A stretch of 64,000 bases of DNA, from contig NZ_BOVP01000005.1 of NCBI RefSeq assembly GCF_018403745.1, positions 62,001 to 126,000 of the forward strand, read 5' to 3'. Positions 1 to 8,520 of the stretch are shown here, piece by piece; position 1 is the first letter of the stretch; every line of letters starts with the position of its first letter. The notes beneath the pieces are model-generated. The model was given only the letters and a program-made list of their open reading frames with translations, was not told the DNA's origin and did no database searches. Made by a program: the position numbers and the translations under genes. Source of the stretch: Lactococcus formosensis (lineage in GTDB: Bacteria > Bacillota > Bacilli > Lactobacillales > Streptococcaceae).

Positions 1-1533
1 ACAGGTATTGCGCAACTTATCTATAGCTTGCTCTTTACACGTATCGTTGCACACTCAACAAACCGTATGCGTAAAGGTCTCTTTGGTAAGTTGGAACGCC
101 TAACAATTTCGTATTTTGACCGTCATGCGGATGGAGATATTCTCGCCCGCTTTACCTCAGACTTGGATAATATTCAAAACACATTGAATCAAGCAGCAGT
201 GAACGTTACCACTAACTTTGCCCTGTTTATCGGGATTTTGTATATGATTTTCGACCAAAATGTCAAGATGGCATTAGTGACAATTTCTACAACTCCTGTG
301 GCCGTTCTCTGCGCTGTGATTATCATTATTCAAGCTAAGAAATACACGGATAGACAACAAAAAGAAGTCGGCGAACTTAATGCTTATATGGATGAAAAAA
401 TCTCTGGGCAAAAAGCGATTATCGTTGAAGGACTTCAAGCAGATGCAATCGAAGGTTTTGAAGTACGTAATGATAAAGTACGTAAAACAACCTTCGCAGC
501 TCAAGCTTGGTCAGGTATGATTTTCCCATTGATGAATGGCTTCTCCCTCTTGACTTTGGCTTTGGTTATTTTTGCAGGTGCTAATATCCTCCTTAATGAT
601 GCTTCATTATCAACTGCTGCAGCCTTTGGTTTGCTTGCTACATTTATCCAATATGCGCAACAATATTACAACCCAATCATGCAGATTTCTTCATCTTTCG
701 GTCAATTGCAACTTGCGGTAACTGGTGCAACACGTCTGAATGTGATGTTTGATGAAAAAGAAGAAGTACGTCCTGAAAATGGTAAAACTTTTGAAGGTAT
801 TTCTGAAGGTGTACACATTGAAGATATTGACTTTAGTTATCTTCCAGGTAAACCAGTCCTTAAAGATGTCAATATTAATGTGGACAAAGGTCAAATGGTT
901 GCCTTAGTTGGTCCAACAGGATCAGGTAAAACAACTGTTATGAACCTCATGAACCGTTTCTATGATGTGGACAAAGGTGGGATCAAGTTTGATGGTACCG
1001 ATATTCGTGAATTTGACTTAGATTCATTACGTTCAAAAGTCGGGATTGTCTTGCAAGAGTCTGTCCTTTTCTCTGGAACCATTGCGGACAACATCAAGTT
1101 TGGTAAAAAAGATGCGACTATGGATGAAGTTATTACAGTAGCCAAGACGACACATATCCACGAGTTTATTGAGAGTTTACCAGAGGGTTATGAAACGCTG
1201 GTGGATGACGACGACAATGTCTTCTCTGTAGGCCAAAAACAACAAATTTCGATTGCCCGTACTATCTTGACTAACCCAGATTTGCTTATTCTTGATGAAG
1301 CAACATCAAACGTTGATACGGTTACAGAAGAACAAATTCAAATGGCTATGGAAGCAGCAATTGCTGGTCGTACATCATTTGTTATTGCCCACCGTTTGAA
1401 AACAATACTTAATGCAGACAAGATTGTTGTCCTTAAGGACGGTGAAGTTATTGAAGAAGGAAACCATAATGAACTTGTGAATCTTGGTGGCTTCTACTCT
1501 GAACTTTACCACAATCAGTTTGTCTTTGAATAA
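1..1533 (+). CDS. ABC multidrug exporter half-transporter (LmrD/TM288-like), 5' end outside window
   Basis: Fused membrane and ATPase half of a type IV ABC exporter, cut by the window edge: the frame is open from base 1, so the true start lies upstream. About 240 residues of membrane domain are followed by the ATPase domain. Walker A (GPTGSGKT, near base 910) and Walker B with its catalytic glutamate ([12 protein letters not shown]) are intact. The ABC signature reads FSVGQKQ instead of LSGGQ. An intact Walker B with a degenerate signature is the pattern of the second partner in heterodimeric exporters such as LmrCD and TM287/288, so the partner gene is expected just upstream. Likely exports hydrophobic drugs; the substrate cannot be read from sequence. 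A strong terminator follows. Confidence 0.85.
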   Translation, partial: TGIAQLIYSLLFTRIVAHSTNRMRKGLFGKLERLTISYFDRHADGDILARFTSDLDNIQNTLNQAAVNVTTNFALFIGILYMIFDQNVKMALVTISTTPVAVLCAVIIIIQAKKYTDRQQKEVGELNAYMDEKISGQKAIIVEGLQADAIEGFEVRNDKVRKTTFAAQAWSGMIFPLMNGFSLLTLALVIFAGANILLNDASLSTAAAFGLLATFIQYAQQYYNPIMQISSSFGQLQLAVTGATRLNVMFDEKEEVRPENGKTFEGISEGVHIEDIDFSYLPGKPVLKDVNINVDKGQMVALVGPTGSGKTTVMNLMNRFYDVDKGGIKFDGTDIREFDLDSLRSKVGIVLQESVLFSGTIADNIKFGKKDATMDEVITVAKTTHIHEFIESLPEGYETLVDDDDNVFSVGQKQQISIARTILTNPDLLILDEATSNVDTVTEEQIQMAMEAAIAGRTSFVIAHRLKTILNADKIVVLKDGEVIEEGNHNELVNLGGFYSELYHNQFVFE

Positions 1534-1555
1534 AATTAAGGATAGATATTAATAT

Positions 1556-1586
1556 AAAAACGCTCGTGTCTCAACGAGCGTTTTTG
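1556..1586. terminator. Intrinsic terminator, usable from both strands
   Basis: CGCTCGT and ACGAGCG form a 7-bp stem flanked by an A-run and a T5 run. It ends the ABC transporter transcript and can also serve the convergent gene at 1635. Confidence 0.85.
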
Positions 1587-1634
1587 ATGTGATTCAGATT
1601 CCAAAAATAAGAGAACGTATCTATCAACCTTCAA

Positions 1635-2354
1635 TTATGATATTTGTTCGAAGATAGCAATAATATCGACAGAACCAATACCAGAAGGGATGATTAGCTG
1701 TTCTTTACTTAAGGGAGAATCATCGATTTGCCAGCCGACAAAGTGATAGTGAGGTAATTTTACTTTCGCTGGAGAAATATAGCCTTGTTCGATACTCCGC
1801 ATACCTTCAGGATGATGCCATTCGAGAGGCTCGTTCCAAATTGTCTTAGCACTGTAGCGTACGGGGTATTTGATTGGTGTCCACTGCGCATGAAAATCAT
1901 AGATTTGGCCAAGAGGTTCAAACTGATGTTTTTCTTGAGGTTTCCAAAGGAAGTTAGGATTATAGACCCTCGTGCGATGTATAACAGAAGTTGGGCCAGC
2001 ATAAAGTTGAGCTTGTTCTTGAGATTGAGGGTGAGCCAGTACATTGTGACGGTTGCGTACTTTAGCCCAGCCTTCAAAGGTATAGCCGGAAAGTTTGAGG
2101 GTCTTGTTCTTAAGAGAGTAGCTCTGATTTTTAGGGAGGAGTTCAGAGCTCATACCAATCCATTTCCCTTCTGTGTTTATTATTTTATTATAGCCCTGAT
2201 AATCTGCTTTATTGAGAGAAGGAACCGGACTTATTTGAGCACGTTCCAAGTGACTGAGCATATCGTTATTAATATTAAAAAAATAATTTGCTTTAAAAAA
2301 TTTTGATTTCTTTTTATTTGGGATGAAAGAAGTTTTAAGTGAAAAATTCATCAT
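1635..2354 (-). CDS. InlB B-repeat (Listeria-Bacteroides repeat) protein without secretion signal
   Basis: 239-residue protein. At least two segments fit the InlB B-repeat pattern: YTFEGWAK followed later by FHAQW, and YHFVGWQID followed by IAIFE. These repeats are normally in secreted or wall-anchored surface proteins of Firmicutes. Here the N-terminus (MMNFSLKTSFIPNKKK) has no hydrophobic signal core, and there is no LPXTG motif or membrane segment at the C-terminus, so the product looks cytoplasmic or is a remnant of a larger surface protein. The start is supported by AAAGGG five bases before ATGATG. It stands alone, convergent with the ABC exporter. Function unknown. Confidence 0.6.
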   Translation of the reverse strand: MMNFSLKTSFIPNKKKSKFFKANYFFNINNDMLSHLERAQISPVPSLNKADYQGYNKIINTEGKWIGMSSELLPKNQSYSLKNKTLKLSGYTFEGWAKVRNRHNVLAHPQSQEQAQLYAGPTSVIHRTRVYNPNFLWKPQEKHQFEPLGQIYDFHAQWTPIKYPVRYSAKTIWNEPLEWHHPEGMRSIEQGYISPAKVKLPHYHFVGWQIDDSPLSKEQLIIPSGIGSVDIIAIFEQIS

Positions 2355-2520
2355 TTATCCCTTTCTTTGTTTTTTGTGTTCAATGTTATATTATCATTTT
2401 TTTCTAATGTTAAATAGTAATATACAATAAAGTTTTAGGTAGAGAAAAGAATAAGTGTTCCTAAAGAATGATCAAGAAAAAAAGGATGCTTTTTATCTAT
2501 TCAAAAGGCGGGAAAAATGG

Positions 2521-2526
2521 TAGAAT
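2521..2526 (+). promoter_or_regulatory. Extended -10 promoter of murA
   Basis: TGGTAGAAT (extended -10). A TATTCA hexamer at 2498 gives a 17-bp spacer as a weak -35. The mRNA would start near 2533, leaving a leader of about 50 nt with only a weak Shine-Dalgarno (GATAGAG). Confidence 0.5.
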
Positions 2527-2583
2527 AGAGGGTACATGTATTTCATGTCTCAAATAAAACAATAAGTGATAGAGTAATAATTT

Positions 2584-3849
2584 ATGAAAAAAATAGTAAT
2601 CAATGGCGGTAAAAGTATCTCAGGGAAGGTAACGATTTCGGGAGCCAAGAACAGCGTAGTTGCCCTTATTCCGGCAACGATTTTAGCTAATGATATTGTT
2701 ACACTTGAAGGTGTACCCGATATTTCTGATGTCGCAAGTTTGGTCGATATCATGGAAATTATGGGGGCAAAAATTCAACGTGATACTGATGCGGGCATTT
2801 TGACGATTGATACACGTGATGTGACTTCAAAGCCATTGCCTTATGGTAAGATAAACTCTTTACGTGCTTCTTATTATTTTAATGGAGCGCTTCTTGGTCG
2901 TTTTGGGAAATCAACGGTTGGTTTGCCAGGGGGATGCGATTTAGGCCCACGTCCTATGGATCTTCATGTTAAAGCTTTTGAAGCTTTAGGAGCAGAATTA
3001 TCTTATCTTGAAGATGCTATGCACCTTGAAGCTAAAGAAGAAAAATTAAACGGTACAACTATCTATATGGATATGGTTTCTGTTGGTGCAACAATTAATA
3101 CAATGCTTGCGGCTAGTACAGCAGAAGGTGTAACCATTATTGAAAATGCAGCACGTGAACCAGAAATCATTGATGTAGCTACACTCTTGAATAATATGGG
3201 GGCAAAAGTTCGTGGGGCTGGTACAGATGTGATTCGTATCACAGGGAAAACAGAGATGCATGGTGCACGTCATACGGTTATTCCTGACCGTATCGAGGCA
3301 GGAACTTATCTTGCTTTGGCTGCAGCGATGGGAGATGGCGTCATCGTTGACAATGTTATCTATGAACATCTAGAATCATTTATTGCTAAACTCGAAGAAA
3401 TGGGCGTACGTATGACCATTCGTGAGGACTCTATCGAGGTCCATCGTTCAGAAAACTTGAAAGCAATCAATATTAAGACTGTACCTTATCCTGGGTTTGC
3501 AACTGATTTGCAACAGCCAATTACTCCGCTTCTACTAAAAGCACAAGGACGTGGTTGGATAATGGATACGATTTATGAAAAACGTGTCAATCATGTGCCA
3601 GAAATGGCACGTATGGGTGCTGCAATCTCAACAGTGGATGATCATATTATCTATGAAGCACCTAATAAACTTCAAGGTGCTCATGTTCGTGCTACCGACT
3701 TGCGTGCGGGGGCAAGTCTGGTCTTGGCTGGTATTATTGCCGAAGGTACAACGACGATTGAAAATATTGAATTTATCCTTCGTGGATATGATAGTATTAT
3801 TGAAAAAATGACGGCTTTGGGTGTTGATATTCAACTTATTGAAGATTAA
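2584..3849 (+). CDS. murA: UDP-N-acetylglucosamine 1-carboxyvinyltransferase (MurA/MurZ)
   Basis: Transfers enolpyruvate from PEP to UDP-GlcNAc, the first committed step of peptidoglycan synthesis in the cytoplasm; target of fosfomycin. 421 residues, the usual family length. The catalytic cysteine sits at about residue 118 in [12 protein letters not shown], and the N-terminal ISGAKNS substrate-binding loop and NSLRASYYF are present. Low-GC Gram-positives usually carry two paralogues; the sequence resembles the streptococcal MurZ branch. Followed after 48 bases by a small YdbC-type gene that may be co-transcribed. Confidence 0.95.
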   Translation: MKKIVINGGKSISGKVTISGAKNSVVALIPATILANDIVTLEGVPDISDVASLVDIMEIMGAKIQRDTDAGILTIDTRDVTSKPLPYGKINSLRASYYFNGALLGRFGKSTVGLPGGCDLGPRPMDLHVKAFEALGAELSYLEDAMHLEAKEEKLNGTTIYMDMVSVGATINTMLAASTAEGVTIIENAAREPEIIDVATLLNNMGAKVRGAGTDVIRITGKTEMHGARHTVIPDRIEAGTYLALAAAMGDGVIVDNVIYEHLESFIAKLEEMGVRMTIREDSIEVHRSENLKAINIKTVPYPGFATDLQQPITPLLLKAQGRGWIMDTIYEKRVNHVPEMARMGAAISTVDDHIIYEAPNKLQGAHVRATDLRAGASLVLAGIIAEGTTTIENIEFILRGYDSIIEKMTALGVDIQLIED

Positions 3850-3897
3850 CTGTGAAAAGTTGAAAATTTTTCCGTATCATTAATATAGGAGGTGCGT

Positions 3898-4113
3898 ATG
3901 GCTGATTTAAAGTATGAAATTGAGGAACATCTTATTACCTTATCTGAAAATGCCAAAGGCTGGACCAAAGAGCTTAACCGTGTATCGTGGAATGGCATGG
4001 AAGCTAAATATGATTTGCGTCAGTGGTCGCCCGACCATGAAAAGATGGGCAAGGGGATTACACTGACAGATGAAGAATTTGCTGTTCTTTTGAAAGAGCT
4101 CGGAAACAAATAA
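3898..4113 (+). CDS. YdbC-family PC4-like single-stranded DNA-binding protein
   Basis: 71 residues. Closely follows the YdbC family, whose lactococcal member has the fold of the eukaryotic transcription coactivator PC4 and binds single-stranded DNA. Recognisable features are the basic/aromatic strand WTKELNRVSWNG and KYDLRQWSPDHEKMGKGI. Start choice: ATG at 3898 is five bases after a perfect AGGAGG (3887-3892). An in-frame GTG at 3892 overlaps that Shine-Dalgarno and is unlikely to be used. Proposed roles in DNA repair or transcription are inference. Ends in a terminator. Confidence 0.85.
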   Translation: MADLKYEIEEHLITLSENAKGWTKELNRVSWNGMEAKYDLRQWSPDHEKMGKGITLTDEEFAVLLKELGNK

Positions 4114-4141
4114 AAAAACCAGTTTTTCTGGTTTTTTTTTA
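4112..4141 (+). terminator. Intrinsic terminator of murA-ydbC
   Basis: AAACCAG and CTGGTTT form a 7-bp stem around T5, followed by a long T-run. Confidence 0.85.
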
Positions 4142-4184
4142 TGAATCATATATAAAAAGAAAAACCATTAGTATGGTTCTTTTA

Positions 4185-4541
4185 TCAATGCATGTAAATC
4201 ATGACAATCATAGCGATGTAAAGAGCAAAAGTAATCACAAAAGTAATGCGCCAAAAAAGCTTAAAGAAGCGCTTATATTTGAAGTCTTTAAAATAGAATA
4301 AATCCATTAACAATAAGACGAGAGCTAAAATTGAAAGGATCAAGAAGTAATAAGGCAAAATATTAATGGCAGTGAATTGCTCTGAAAAAAGTTGGAGCCC
4401 AAAAATTAAGAAGAGGACAAAAATATCAGGAATGCGAAGTTTTCGATTCGTCAAGTGGCGAATCCGCAAAAATTTAAAAGCGAAAACCAATACAATCCAG
4501 CTTAAAAGCGGATATAGGGTGGCAATAATCTTAGGTAACAT
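4185..4541 (-). CDS. DUF3397 family small membrane protein
   Basis: 118 residues with four predicted membrane helices (roughly 5-23, 38-55, 62-82 and 96-116) and short basic loops such as RIRHLTNRKLRIPD. The pattern fits DUF3397, a small integral membrane family of Lactobacillales and Bacilli without an assigned function. It lies downstream of ybaK on the same strand, about 108 bases away, and runs toward the ydbC terminator. No catalytic motif is visible. Confidence 0.7.
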   Translation of the reverse strand: MLPKIIATLYPLLSWIVLVFAFKFLRIRHLTNRKLRIPDIFVLFLIFGLQLFSEQFTAINILPYYFLILSILALVLLLMDLFYFKDFKYKRFFKLFWRITFVITFALYIAMIVMIYMH

Positions 4542-4649
4542 AGCTTAATTTTAGCGGTTTTGGGTACTTTTGTAAAGTGTTATTTGTCGGAACAATAAAT
4601 CGAGATGTAAAAATAAAAAGAAAAGCCATAGTTAAGCTTTCCTTTTTAT

Positions 4650-5129
4650 TTAAATTTCACGAATTTCAGCAAATTCAGCTTGTACAAAAGTTGCGAGTTC
4701 TTTTGGATTGAGGCGTATAGAACGGCCGATTTCACCGGCAGATACAATGATTTTATCTGCATCCAGTGCAATGGTATCGATATAGATAGGGAACCTTTTG
4801 GTTTGCCAGATACCGACAGGATTATTAGCACCATGGATGTATCCAGTGGTTTTCTGCAAATCTTTTTGAGGAATCATGTGGACCTTCTTATTTCCAGAGA
4901 CCTTTGCTAATTTCTTTTCAGAAAGATGCTCTGTCAGAGGAAGGATCCCCACGATTGGACCCGTTTTATCTCCTATAAGTGCGAGCGTTTTATAGATATC
5001 ACGACGTTGGATGTCTTCAGGCATGAGCTCTGCTTCTAAAGCATTGAGAGCAAGCCCTTCATGGTTGACTTGACCTTTGTCCAGAATTTGTTCAACTAAT
5101 GTTTTTTTCAGTTTCTTTTTCTTGCTCAT
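4650..5129 (-). CDS. ybaK: Cys-tRNA(Pro)/Cys-tRNA(Cys) deacylase YbaK/EbsC
   Basis: 159 residues, the normal length for the YbaK family of trans-editing hydrolases that remove cysteine mischarged on tRNA(Pro). Family hallmarks seen: KTLALIGDKTGPIVGILP in the first half, KKLAKVSGNKKVHMIP in the middle and GYIHGANNPVGIW with the conserved Gly-rich motif. The lysine-rich N-terminus is typical. It starts about 12 bases after the end of thiT on the same strand, so the two are probably co-transcribed from the TPP-controlled leader. Confidence 0.9.
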   Translation of the reverse strand: MSKKKKLKKTLVEQILDKGQVNHEGLALNALEAELMPEDIQRRDIYKTLALIGDKTGPIVGILPLTEHLSEKKLAKVSGNKKVHMIPQKDLQKTTGYIHGANNPVGIWQTKRFPIYIDTIALDADKIIVSAGEIGRSIRLNPKELATFVQAEFAEIREI

Positions 5130-5141
5130 GCGTTCATTATA

Positions 5142-5678
5142 TCACTTTTTCGCTTGAAAAATCTGAGCTGCACTCTTAGAGATAATAACGAGAGCCAGAG
5201 CAGCGAGTGTTGCAGTTGCAAGTCCACTCATTCCATTTACGACAAATGAATAAGGAATCGCACCCCAGCCCTTCCAAGCATATTTCCCCCAAAAAATAAC
5301 ACCAGCGACAAAGTGCCAAAAATATTTGATAAGAACGCCGAGAAAAGCAGCAGCAAAGATTGTGCGTGTTTGACTCGAATCTTTCTTGCGTATGATGCCA
5401 GCGAAGCCAAGAGAAATCGGTGCAACGATATATTCCAGCAAGGCCTGTACTGGAGTCAAGATAGTTGCTTGACCTAATACAATCAAAAGTAAGCCAAACA
5501 CCAGCCCACCTGTCATGCCCCAAAAAACACCGCGGCGCAAGGCCAAGACCAGTAAGGGAATAACTGCCAGCTCAAGATAAAAAACTTGAGCATAGTTTAT
5601 CGAGATGAAACTCAAGACAAGAGCTAATGCAGCAGCAATAGCCGTTTCAGTAAGTTCTAAAACTTTAGAATCAGACAT
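5142..5678 (-). CDS. thiT: ThiT, thiamine-specific S component of an ECF transporter
   Basis: Binds thiamine and, with the shared EcfA/A'/T module (not in this window), imports it. 178 residues with six hydrophobic helices. The C-terminal motifs KYFWHFVAGVIFWGKYAWKG and SFVVNG match the known lactococcal ThiT thiamine pocket (Trp/His/Tyr-rich). Start choice: ATG at 5678 follows AAGGAG by a short T-rich spacer; an upstream in-frame ATG at 5702 would place the Shine-Dalgarno inside the coding region and is rejected. A TPP riboswitch precedes it, which confirms the substrate. Confidence 0.93.
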   Translation of the reverse strand: MSDSKVLELTETAIAAALALVLSFISINYAQVFYLELAVIPLLVLALRRGVFWGMTGGLVFGLLLIVLGQATILTPVQALLEYIVAPISLGFAGIIRKKDSSQTRTIFAAAFLGVLIKYFWHFVAGVIFWGKYAWKGWGAIPYSFVVNGMSGLATATLAALALVIISKSAAQIFQAKK

Positions 5679-5679
5679 A

Positions 5680-5709
5680 AAAAAATCTCCTTTTGTTGGC
5701 ACAAAGGAG
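5680..5709 (-). promoter_or_regulatory. Expression-platform hairpin covering the thiT Shine-Dalgarno
   Basis: On the minus strand CTCCTTT pairs with AAAGGAG across an 8-9 nt loop, and a T7 run follows directly before the ATG. The 3' arm is the thiT ribosome-binding site. The hairpin therefore looks both like an intrinsic terminator and like a Shine-Dalgarno sequester, and is the obvious output of the TPP aptamer just upstream. Confidence 0.75.
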
Positions 5710-5743
5710 GGTTAGAGAGAAGTGAGGATAGCGATCCTCTATA

Positions 5744-5826
5744 CAAACACATTCCTACGCTGGTACGAACCAGATCAGGTCAAATGGTGTTTCTCAGCTC
5801 TTGGTTTTCCCTCGAGCACCCATTGT
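5744..5826 (-). promoter_or_regulatory. TPP (THI box) riboswitch aptamer
   Basis: Read on the minus strand, GGGTGCTCGAGG, GCTGAGAAACACC, ACCTGATCTGG and ACCAGCGTAGGAA occur in the canonical thi-box order and spacing. CTGAGA and the CTGATCTGG / GCGTAGGAA pair are the diagnostic TPP-binding elements. A small hairpin (GAGGAT / ATCCTC) lies between aptamer and expression platform. It controls thiT and probably ybaK. Confidence 0.95.
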
Positions 5827-5866
5827 GCAAATTTTAATTTTACAGTATTAATATATCATAAGATGT

Positions 5867-6655
5867 TTACTTTAGCAAAAATGTCATACTTATTCCAAGG
5901 AAATTCCAAGCCATATGGATGGCCATATTGAGGTAGAAATTACGGTATTTAAAGTAGAACATGGTGAGCACTAAACTCATTGAACCATAAACAAGCCAAC
6001 TGTAAAGATCTGTTGGACTGTGCATACCTGCAAAGAGGAGAGCTGCTGTCAAAAAAGCGAGCATTTTATTTTTTGTAAAGAGAACTTCGAAAGGGCCAAC
6101 GCGGTAAGTAAGTTCTTCAAAGAAGCCAGCAAAGATCGTTTGGACAGCAAAGATACCTAAAGGAATAACCTGGGCGAGACTGTTTAAAGCCTCTTGATTT
6201 TCTGTACTTGCTTGTAAACCAAGCGCCTGTGCTAAAATATTGACACAGAGTGAAACCAAGAAAAGAGAACCAAAGCCTTGGGCAATTTTGCCCAAGGGGA
6301 ATTCTTTGATAGCAATCGGCGGAATAATATTTCGACGGCGAGCAAGAAAGTAAGACAAGCCTAGAGCAACAAAGAAAATCACAAAAAATATTATTTGATC
6401 AAGAGAAGAAAAGGCTTTTCCAGAATGCAACTGGCTGATAAGTGCTGTAGCAAAACTTGGTAGTAAAGAAAGCACAAAGAGAGCCAGCCAGATTGATTTC
6501 TTATAAGTGAAAATTAAACTAATTAGGTAAAGAAGGAAACTTAGCCCTAACCATTGCATCCAGCCAGCTCCTAAAGAAAAAGGAAGAGCGAAGAGAAAAG
6601 CAGGGAGAATAGTCCAGGTCCAAGGTTTTTTTATAAGGTCTCGAAATTTAATCAT
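5867..6655 (-). CDS. CPBP family intramembrane glutamic endopeptidase
   Basis: 262 residues with about seven or eight membrane helices. The CPBP (CAAX protease/bacteriocin-processing) motifs are all visible: EELTYRVGPFEVLF (EExxxR), FAGMHSP (conserved His) and the final NMAIHMAWN (His/Asn). Such proteins cleave within membranes. Some act in bacteriocin processing or self-immunity, but nothing nearby makes a case for that here. The gene ends about 40 bases before the TPP aptamer on the same strand. No clear partner gene. Confidence 0.85.
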   Translation of the reverse strand: MIKFRDLIKKPWTWTILPAFLFALPFSLGAGWMQWLGLSFLLYLISLIFTYKKSIWLALFVLSLLPSFATALISQLHSGKAFSSLDQIIFFVIFFVALGLSYFLARRRNIIPPIAIKEFPLGKIAQGFGSLFLVSLCVNILAQALGLQASTENQEALNSLAQVIPLGIFAVQTIFAGFFEELTYRVGPFEVLFTKNKMLAFLTAALLFAGMHSPTDLYSWLVYGSMSLVLTMFYFKYRNFYLNMAIHMAWNFLGISMTFLLK

Positions 6656-6732
6656 AGAACAATTCTAACATATAATCATTGATAATTTGTATAAGTTTTA
6701 ATAAAATATAAGAAGATAAATGGAGAATCAGA

Positions 6733-7509
6733 ATGAAAGAATTCATAAACAATTTAGAAGTTTGCTTACCAGGCTATCGTGTACTCAATCGCGAAGAAAA
6801 TTTAAATTTTTATCGTGATGTGCTTGGCATGAAAGTCTTACACGAAGAAAATGCAGAAGTTTTTTTATCTGGTTATGAGGCAAAAGAACCAAGGTTAATC
6901 TTAGAGGAGTCACCGGGTGTGACTCCTGTTCAAGGGATGAAGAAACATGGACGCACAGTCATCCAAGCTGATGAGGAAGAAATTGAACAGCTTTTGGCGC
7001 GTAACTTAGACCAAGTAGCACATCTTTATCAGGTCAAAGACAGTTGGGCTTTTGAGGCTGTTTCTCCAGAAAATGATGTTTATCTGATGGTTTCTGTAAA
7101 CGATTGGTCAGATTTAACAGAGGTTGCTAAATCTGATGTTGACTTTGATGAGGGGGAATTTGCAGGACTATCTGATTTTTCTATCAAAGAGGTACAAATT
7201 AATATTCCAGAAGTGTCTATTATTGCAGAATATGAAAAAATTCTCGGTGTAAAAGCGCAAGGTAATCTTTTAGACCTTGCTGGTTTGCATCTCGTCTTTT
7301 GCCAAAGTGAAGGTCCTGATTTGACAGCTAATATGGATGAAAAACTTGACCTGATGCTTTTACGTTTTCAAGTTTCGCAGTCGTTTGACTTAGCTCAGTT
7401 CGCTGATAATTTACCTGACGAAAAACTGTATTTGGATAACAAAGCGAAAACGTTAGCTATTGATATTCCACATCACATGGAACTTTGGTTTACAAAGCAA
7501 GGCCTATGA
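6733..7509 (+). CDS. CppA-family protein (VOC/glyoxalase-like fold)
   Basis: 258 residues matching the streptococcal CppA family, with an N-terminal VOC-like half (FYRDVLGMKVLHEENAEVFLSG) and a related C-terminal half (VSIIAEYEKILGVKAQG). CppA was first described as a putative C3-degrading proteinase, but the fold is glyoxalase-like and no protease motif can be seen, so that function is doubtful. Start ATG has GGAGAATCAG upstream. Its stop overlaps the ATG of the next gene (ATGA), so the two are translationally coupled. Confidence 0.75.
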   Translation: MKEFINNLEVCLPGYRVLNREENLNFYRDVLGMKVLHEENAEVFLSGYEAKEPRLILEESPGVTPVQGMKKHGRTVIQADEEEIEQLLARNLDQVAHLYQVKDSWAFEAVSPENDVYLMVSVNDWSDLTEVAKSDVDFDEGEFAGLSDFSIKEVQINIPEVSIIAEYEKILGVKAQGNLLDLAGLHLVFCQSEGPDLTANMDEKLDLMLLRFQVSQSFDLAQFADNLPDEKLYLDNKAKTLAIDIPHHMELWFTKQGL

Positions 7510-8444
7510 AAAATGAAAAAGAATTTTTAGAAACAATTGATGACTATATAGCACAAGAAATTTTCCCGGGCTGCCATGTTGCTATTGTGGAAGAAGCAGA
7601 GGTTCAAGAGTTTGTTCGAGGCAACCAAGCAATCCTTCCGAAAGTAAAACCATTGGTTGCAGGTAAAAAATGGGATTTAGCTTCCGTTTCAAAAGTTGTA
7701 GGCACAGGAACAGTTGTTATTAATCTCGTTTTGTCTGGGAAGTTAGAGCTTGATGCTCCGTTTACGGATTATTATCCTGATTTTCATGATGAGAGTATTA
7801 CTTTGAGACAGCTTCTTACGCATACAACGGGTATAAATCCGTTTATTGAAAACCGTGATAAGTTAGATTTTAAAGGTTTAAAGGATGCGATTGACCATAT
7901 CGAAGTGACGGAAAATAAAAGTTGTCACTACACAGATATCAACTTTATTTTGTTGGGTTTTATGCTTGAAAAGCTTTATGAGAAATCTTTAGATGAAGTC
8001 TTTAAAGCAGAGGTTTTTGAAAAATGGAACATGTCTGAGACATCTTTTGGACCTGTTACTAATGCCGTGCCTACAAGTCTGGATACACGAGTGGGGTCGG
8101 TTCATGATCCAAAAGCAAAAGTACTAGGAACACACTGTGGGTCAGCAGGACTTTTTGCACCGATGATTGATTTGGTTAAATTTGTTCAAGGTTATTTTTC
8201 AGACACAAAATATTTGGCTTTGCAGAAAAATTATGCAGCGGGAGATCGCCCAAGAAGTTTAGCTTGGGATTTTATACACGACCAGTGGTTGCTTCATACA
8301 GGTTACACAGGCACTTTCATTCTGATGAATCTCGAATCAAAGAAAGCGGTAATTTTCTTATCCAATCGAGTGCACTTGAAGGATGAGCGGGCACAGTGGA
8401 TTGTAGATCGTGACCGACTGATTGAAATACTCATAAAAATTTAA
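7506..8444 (+). CDS. Serine hydrolase of the beta-lactamase class C / PBP4* family
   Basis: 312 residues. The catalytic set of the family is visible: SVSK (SxxK) in DLASVSKVV, HYTDINF at the YxN position and HTGYTG as the KTG equivalent. No signal peptide is evident, so it is probably a cytoplasmic esterase or peptidase rather than a beta-lactamase. Start: ATG at 7506 overlaps the stop of the CppA gene; an upstream TTG-type in-frame start inside that gene is less likely. The substrate is unknown. Confidence 0.85.
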   Translation: MKNEKEFLETIDDYIAQEIFPGCHVAIVEEAEVQEFVRGNQAILPKVKPLVAGKKWDLASVSKVVGTGTVVINLVLSGKLELDAPFTDYYPDFHDESITLRQLLTHTTGINPFIENRDKLDFKGLKDAIDHIEVTENKSCHYTDINFILLGFMLEKLYEKSLDEVFKAEVFEKWNMSETSFGPVTNAVPTSLDTRVGSVHDPKAKVLGTHCGSAGLFAPMIDLVKFVQGYFSDTKYLALQKNYAAGDRPRSLAWDFIHDQWLLHTGYTGTFILMNLESKKAVIFLSNRVHLKDERAQWIVDRDRLIEILIKI

Positions 8445-8473
8445 ACTGACCTGAGTGTCGGTTTTTTCTTTTC
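8444..8473 (+). terminator. Intrinsic terminator
   Basis: AACTGAC pairs with GTCGGTT (one G-T pair) and is followed by T6. Confidence 0.7.
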
Positions 8474-8475
8474 CT

Positions 8476-8512
8476 ATAAAAAAACACTTTCCTGTTATTG
8501 AGAAAGTGTTTA
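8476..8512 (-). terminator. Intrinsic terminator of the amino-acid permease
   Basis: AAACACTTTC and GAAAGTGTTT form a perfect 10-bp stem. On the minus strand it is followed by a T-run. Confidence 0.85.
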
Positions 8513-8520
8513 ATATTTTT

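Noticed and set aside
1785..2306. 173-codon open frame antisense to the InlB-repeat gene
   Set aside because: No Shine-Dalgarno, no recognisable domain, and the minus-strand product has clear repeat motifs.
2536..2565. Nine-codon ORF in the murA leader
   Set aside because: It begins about at the predicted transcription start, so no Shine-Dalgarno would be on the mRNA.
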